NCBI GenBank assembly: GCA_021234155.1
Contig: JAJEKV010000102.1
Span: 1,852,456 to 1,916,455, forward strand
DNA from: Isoetes taiwanensis
Taxonomy: Eukaryota; Streptophyta; Lycopodiopsida; Isoetales; Isoetaceae
Direction of reading: 5' to 3'
DNA: 64,000 bases
A program made the translations under genes and the position numbers. Below, piece after piece: positions 58,690-64,000 of this stretch (positions within the stretch are counted from its first letter, which is position 1; the number at the start of each line of letters is the position of its first letter). The notes below the pieces were generated by a model. It was not told the DNA's origin. It saw only the letters and a program-made list of their open reading frames with translations, and did not search any database.

Positions 58690-61600
58690 GGCTTGTGAAT
58701 GTGAAGTAATGGGGACGGGAGCATATTATATAGGTTGGATTTTGCCAAAGGTTCAAAGGTCCCCCCTTTGGCACGATATTTTCCAAGTATCCGGGAAAAG
58801 GCTATCGACCTCTGCTTCAGAATGGAAGGCGCCTGCTGTGAATGATCCAGAAATGAAAAGACTATCGACGCCTCCGCTTCATTCATGTTTCTTACTCTGC
58901 TTCACGACTTCTAACAAAAACAGTGGATTTACAGGTAATTACTGCCTTCACCTAGGATCCGAGCCCTGTAAAACTGAACTTAGCAAGTCGTGTAAGGTAA
59001 GCATTTGAGATACATGCCATCACAATCAAGCAGCGCCTTTTGTGGCCTTTGTGAACGTAAAAATTCTCTAGCTATCTATGTTTTCAGAATTAGTTTTTGA
59101 AAGAAAAGTAACATTAGTCAGAACAAACAATGCTGTTACATATAAAATTTTCTTATCTAATACTTGTTTCTACCTCTGGTTTAGGAAGGCTTCAGTCCTC
59201 AATCTTGCTCCTGCACGCTCTTAACAAGTTGCTTCAGGTTTGGCTTTTGATTCTACATATTTTGTTGAACACTTTTCCCTTCATAGCTTCCTTGTAAGAA
59301 TAAGTTACGAGCTTACCCAAAATGCAAAGAAACCCTTGGAAAAAGAATTGGGTTTCTTTTAAAGCCACGTTATAACATTATGGATGTCAACGTGTTGTTT
59401 GCAGCCTTGGCAAGGAGGGAGAAGGAAGTATTATGGTGGGGACAGGCTCAAATCTAGTGTTTTCTGTCTATGCATAGTCTGGTAAACTTGACCTTAGGGG
59501 AGGTATTTCTTTGTTGTTGATAAAATAATGCACAAGAGATCAACAAAGAGTTGCCATGATGTTACACGTGCAGGCTGATGCCAAACATGGGATTCATACT
59601 GTTTTATATGGCATGATTACTATGTAATATGTATCAAGCAATTACTGGACTGGCTTTTAGGCAGATATATGGGAAGTAAGGCATATTTAAGGAGTTCATG
59701 GGATGTAGTACTTCAAGAAAAGAATCTTAATGGTCAGACCAGAAACAAGGCATTCGTGAAATTTGCTACATATGTGCTAGATTGGAGGAAATGCTTTTAT
59801 GGACAAAAAATTTAGTTCTTCTGATTATCTCCTCTGCCCTCTCATGCCATTTCTTTTTATTTGATTCGGAATGATCAAATTACAGTTAGAAGATTGTATT
59901 CTCATTTGTTTATGCTTTCGAGTATGACGCTCAAGTGGGAAGTACATTTTTACAGCAGGAACCTATCCAAGTGCAGTATGAGACGAAGCATTCTTGAATT
60001 TGAAGAGACCAAAGGTAGGATGGCTTCATATTCTCTTAGTGTAGGGCAAGAGGAGCATGTAAATTCTTCCATCTGGTCTAATGGCTTAAGGCAACTATAG
60101 TATGCTTGCATCCAATGGTTTTGCAGCTCTAAACAGCCATGTTAGATAAAGTGCTTCCCCTCTTGTATAGACAAAGGAAAGTGAAGAAAGAGGAGTTATA
60201 TCGACATATCAAGTTGAGAAATATCTAAGATATATGCATCCCTCTGCGTGCTTGACAAATATCTTGGGGCTATCAATTTCCCGAAAGATAAGCTGGGTTT
60301 TTTCTTTATGACTGGATTTGTTGTTATTGTTGTGGAATACTCCTCGCGATCTTATGTTTGTTGAAGCTTAAAATGGCATGATGCATTGGCATGGAATGAA
60401 TGTGATTATGCTTCTAATTGATTGGGTCTATGTTCTCACTGCACAAATACATGATCTTATTAGTATAACTTATACACGATATAAACTGTAATTGCATTCA
60501 AACCAATTAAAAGATACATTGTTATGCTGCATTTGTTTCATTTTGGTGTGAAGAAGATGCTGCTAATGTCTTGCATGATAAATATATGACCTTCAATGAG
60601 ATGCTTAATGCTTGCACAATCCCATTAGATATCTGACGACTTCATTTTCAAAGGCTTCAAACCAGTCCATGATATCCAAAAAAGAGGTGATTGCTATCAA
60701 GCCAGAGACAAAAATACTTTATAAATCCGGCAACATGGAAAATTATTACTATCACAAGGTTTGTCTTTACAACCCCTTGACGATCCTTACTTCAATAAAT
60801 AAATATACGTACATTGCCAATTATGAAATGCCATTACCTTTTACAAAACTAGCATTTTGATAACATAATCTGAATGTCATGTCATTGAAAAATCTCTCTC
60901 TGATCTATAAGCTTTATGAAGGGCACTTATTTGATCCGTTTAAGTATTTAGTGGCATTCTTCAATGCACCCACATCACCAGCATATTTGAATATTTCAAG
61001 ATCTACTACATCCCTCAACATATTTGAATATTTCAAGAATTACTAAATCCCTTGTCCTACTTGAAAGGGCAACGCTTCATATATTTTTCCTCGCCCCCTT
61101 TGTGTTGGATGGTGAATGACACTAATCTACAACCCAAAGAACTCCCACTCTATACCTTTACAATTAAAGTTTAGGAGCAATACACAATAATTTTAGAAAT
61201 TTTGATGATGAGGTATAGATTCTAGATTATCAAAACTCATAGGTATGTGGTAAAATTCGTAAAAACATAAGGGTATTTTGTACCTTTTTTCTACTTAATA
61301 AGCAATAGTTTTCTGCTAATAACATTATGCAATTTCAAACGAAGATGAATACACAAGCTACTATAAGGAATACCACCAACTAAGCATATACAAAAGAATG
61401 TTGTTTTGAGGTATACTCATTGCAAATGCTTTGCAACGCCACATTAAAGTTATTTTGAGGTATAATCACTTCAAAGGCTTTAGAACACCATATCTAATGC
61501 TCTTGTGACTTGTGAGCTCTTAGAAGGAGCTTCTTCAATCGATCTTAAGTTTCTACAAGGGGGTCAAGCATATTCCAGAAGGTCTTGGGAGCTTCTCGAT

Positions 61601-61694
61601 TCTCCTTAACGGTCTGCAAGTTCTAGACAACCCTAGAAGCTTCTGAATTCTTCTTTGCTTTGTATAAAAGTGGGGGTCATTGTTCGAAGCCATA

Positions 61695-62870
61695 CAACCA
61701 GATGTAGTTCCTAGGTGTTGATGGATAGTAGAGCTTCTATATTTTCTTAGGATTGATTTTCACTAAGAAATTTTTTTTTGCCAGTGATCACCCCGAAGCT
61801 AGATAGCCGAATGAAGCTTTTGGGATAAATGTTCTATTTATCAAAGTAGCTCATTGTGTTGTCTAATATCTCTGAGAACAGGGAATGAAATTCACAGGTA
61901 TGGCAAAGGATGCCTCCTTTGGTGCCTCAGCTTTTCCCAATAAAGGTGCCTGGGGGGTGCACCTAATGTAAAGTCTATATGGCATGTGTGTGCATAAGGT
62001 TAAGAGAAATTATCTCGTATATGGAAATTTCTTAAGAAAATATACCTCATATTTTATAAACCCCTACCATATTTCGTTTATATATTAGGATACAGAATTC
62101 AAGCAAGAAAAACATCCCCTCCCATATATATATGGGTACGGTCTTGGCCCAAAATTCCCCCTCCCATACACTCATATGTTTCCTACGGTTTTTACTGAGA
62201 GCATCCCCGGGGTGAAGTTGAGTCTTTTATATCTTCTAGAAGAGATCCGAGAGTATAGCTTTGGTGATTTGTTCAAAAAAATCATCCCTCTGGGACAATT
62301 TAATACTAGCTTCGGGAAGTAGGTCTCAAGTCAACAAGGAACCTTTTGGATCGTTAAACAAGCATAAGGCCCTAGCTATTTTATTCTAAACCTTAGGTAG
62401 TTATTACACTAAAGATTAATGACGGAGTAACAACATATAACCGATATTATGCATTTTCAATGAACTACATCGGATACAATTTTGCTTTTTGTTCTACTAA
62501 CTAAAGCGGAGAAATCATCCGAAAAATGGTGTAAAAGGCCGATTACAATAGCTTGATGATTCTATTCAGTGCTAAAAAAAGGGAAATTCCAGTTCAGATG
62601 TTTCGAAAGTCTGCGTTTTTCTTTTTTTTTTTTATAAATTGGTACCCTTTTGCTAACTATTTATGTGGAACTGGATTTTGCATAATCGCCGCCATCATGC
62701 CTTGACTATATACTAATCCAGAATCTGCCTTCTTTCTTCCTTCATCTATTCCTTGAGACATAAAGCTATAGCCCAGAAGTCTTGTTGATTTGAGCAAGGA
62801 AACAAATCCTTGCAGAGACCTCAGTTGCGTAAGCGAGCATTCCTAAAGATTGGATTTACTTCCTTTGCTT
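61695..62870. other. Unique sequence beyond the inverted repeat
   Basis: No supported gene and no match elsewhere in the window. It has several homopolymer runs (for example the T run near 62620-62632). It ends where homology to the Cys/Pro-rich gene begins. Confidence 0.6.
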
Positions 62871-63290
62871 GCTTTGACCATTCAATGTTCTCCTGAGCTT
62901 GCAGGGAACGATGCGCTTTCAGGCGCATGTAAGAAGGCAATCAACATGTTTCAAAGCGGACACGATTTCTGCCAATGTATACCACCTAGTAGCACTTGGG
63001 ACATAGTTACTTCAATAAGTATGTGAAAGACGTCACAATGGCTAGAGGCAAAGATTTCACTGCAAGTTGTGGATATAGAACAATGTCGTCACCAACCTCA
63101 CATCCCCCATCTCCTAGGCATTCACCACCCCCTCCCCCTACCCCACCTTCTACACGCAAGTATCTGCATCAGCCTCCTTCTCCACCTCCAAGACATTCTC
63201 CATCAACCCCAACACATCCACCTCCACTGCCCCCCCCCCCCCAATCGCCCCCACCTACTCTAAAACATGTTTGCCTTCTAAACTATTGAT
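62871..63290 (+). pseudogene. Third, decayed copy of the Cys/Pro-rich gene
   Basis: Homology starts inside the gene at accattcaatgttctc. The promoter, signal peptide and first cysteine are absent, and other sequence stands there instead. The Cys-rich part has TTCDHS changed to a shifted reading (agcacttgggacatag) and a stop from caataagtatg. The Pro-rich tail is open (HSPPPPPTPPSTRKYLHQPP) but contains a run of twelve or more C. It is more diverged than the two inverted copies, so it is an older duplicate. Confidence 0.85.
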
Positions 63291-63545
63291 CATAGGTTCA
63301 AATTAATTTGTATTGTATAACCCAAATCGTGGAAATGGAAAGTTTGTATCTCTTTGAATTGTTTGTTCATGCATGTATCATAAGATGAATAAGCGGTGTT
63401 TTGTTGTACATCTCATATACCACATGGTCCAATTAATGTTGAAAAATGCGTACTCCTAATAAATCAATGTCATTTTCTAGAAAGGGAGTAGAAGGTTTTT
63501 TATAGGTGGTAATGGGAGGTATTGTATAAGATGGCATATAAAGAG
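63291..63545 (+). repeat. 3' flank of the third gene copy
   Basis: Matches 4237-4495 of the left arm with scattered changes, from the region after the stop codon through cattttctagaaagggagtag, ending at gcatataaagag. LINE sequence starts directly after it. Confidence 0.85.
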
Positions 63546-64000
63546 GATGCCGAGATCCTCGAGCAGTAGTTGACAAGATGGGCAGAGGTAGCAGAAGTGC
63601 GGGCACTCATGCATGTAGGATTTAGGCCGAGGCACTCAACCATTGATCATATTTTCATGCTGCAGACTTTAGTTGAGGACAACAGGAACCGTTGACAAGA
63701 TCTGTATTGCTGCTTTGTAGACTTTGTCAAGGATTTTGACATTGTGCTTCGGGAAAAGCTATGGACAAGATTGCGACAGCTAAACATCCCTGTGGAACTG
63801 CAGAACGCGGTGTACAAGTTATATGAGACATGCTCAGCCGGCTGCAACCAGCGGGCCAACCATTCGAGAGTAGTATCGGGGTCTGCCAGGTATGCCCTCC
63901 CTTCCCCACACCGTTTGGCCTGTACATTGATTAGTTGGAGAGATGGCTTGCTGACAATGGAGGCAATGAGGCTCAACTTCTACACCAGATCACCAGGCAA
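63546..64000 (+). mobile_element. LINE reverse-transcriptase fragment running off the window
   Basis: Reads FRPRHSTIDHIFMLQTLVED, then motif A as CFVDFVKDFDIV, KLWTRLRQLNIPVELQNAVY, and motif B in a shifted frame (PTPFGLYIDQLERWL-like with a stop). It belongs to the same broad LINE family as the array but is clearly diverged. It begins within the RT, with no 5' part. Confidence 0.87.

Larger units (their letters stand above)
56004..61694. repeat. Right arm of the inverted duplication
   Basis: Reverse complement of 1-6299. The outer edge is at or beyond 61694, where the partner reaches the window start. Between the gene and 61694 there is no convincing coding sequence; only one copy of the ~697-bp block is present. 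The stretch from 57499 to 58188 is the gene's 3' flank. Confidence 0.93.

Overview
This window looks like nuclear DNA of a land plant with a large, repeat-rich genome. The evidence is nested LTR retrotransposons (a chromodomain Ty3/Gypsy element and a Ty1/Copia element), several degenerate LINEs, a pentatricopeptide-repeat (PPR) gene fragment, introns-and-fragments organisation, and an extensin-like secreted Cys/Pro-rich protein gene. A fern or another seed-free plant would fit, but the species cannot be fixed from the sequence. Only one gene is clearly intact: the secreted Cys/Pro-rich protein at 58189-58689 (-). Nearly everything else is mobile-element debris.

Layout. Positions 1-6299 and 56004-61694 are inverted copies of each other, differing by a few percent by eye. 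Each arm holds a copy of the Cys/Pro-rich gene and a family-A LTR downstream of it. The left gene copy is frameshifted. The left arm also carries an extra ~697-bp tandem duplication. About 50 kb lies between the arms.

Inside, 6423-19770 (continuing at 39270-40157) is a three-copy array of a unit made of a 5'-truncated LINE plus a ~1.7-kb spacer. The spacer starts with sequence also found downstream of the Cys/Pro-rich gene. Copies 2 and 3 share loss of the reverse-transcriptase YADD motif, so an already dead LINE was duplicated. A second LINE in the opposite orientation interrupts spacer 2. A chromovirus with a GAAGG target-site duplication interrupts spacer 3 (19771-39269, minus strand).

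The chromovirus has a degenerate gag-pol with chromodomain (21769-26631) and swollen ~12 kb of unrelated sequence in its 5' part. That cargo holds several same-strand reading frames, most strikingly a protein ending in an almost complete histone H3 fold (30615-31415), preceded by a long charged extension and by another unknown frame. It also holds two inverted LTR fragments of a third family.

After spacer 3 come seven ~430-bp tandem repeats, each containing pol III A/B-box-like (tRNA-like) sequence (40181-43202). A LINE tail, a gag fragment and a Copia element (44158-55639) follow. The Copia element is broken twice: by a 5.2-kb insert carrying host gene fragments including PPR repeats (46506-51724), and by a 3-kb non-autonomous LTR element with 352-bp LTRs, ATATG target duplications and a tRNA-Asp-type primer site (51776-54821). 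The Copia 3' LTR stops after 39 bases and joins an antisense fragment of the Cys/Pro-rich gene. To the right of the inverted repeat lie a third, decayed copy of that gene and another LINE fragment running off the window.

Many frame breaks coincide with homopolymer-length differences between repeat copies, so some of the apparent pseudogenisation may be residual long-read sequence error.
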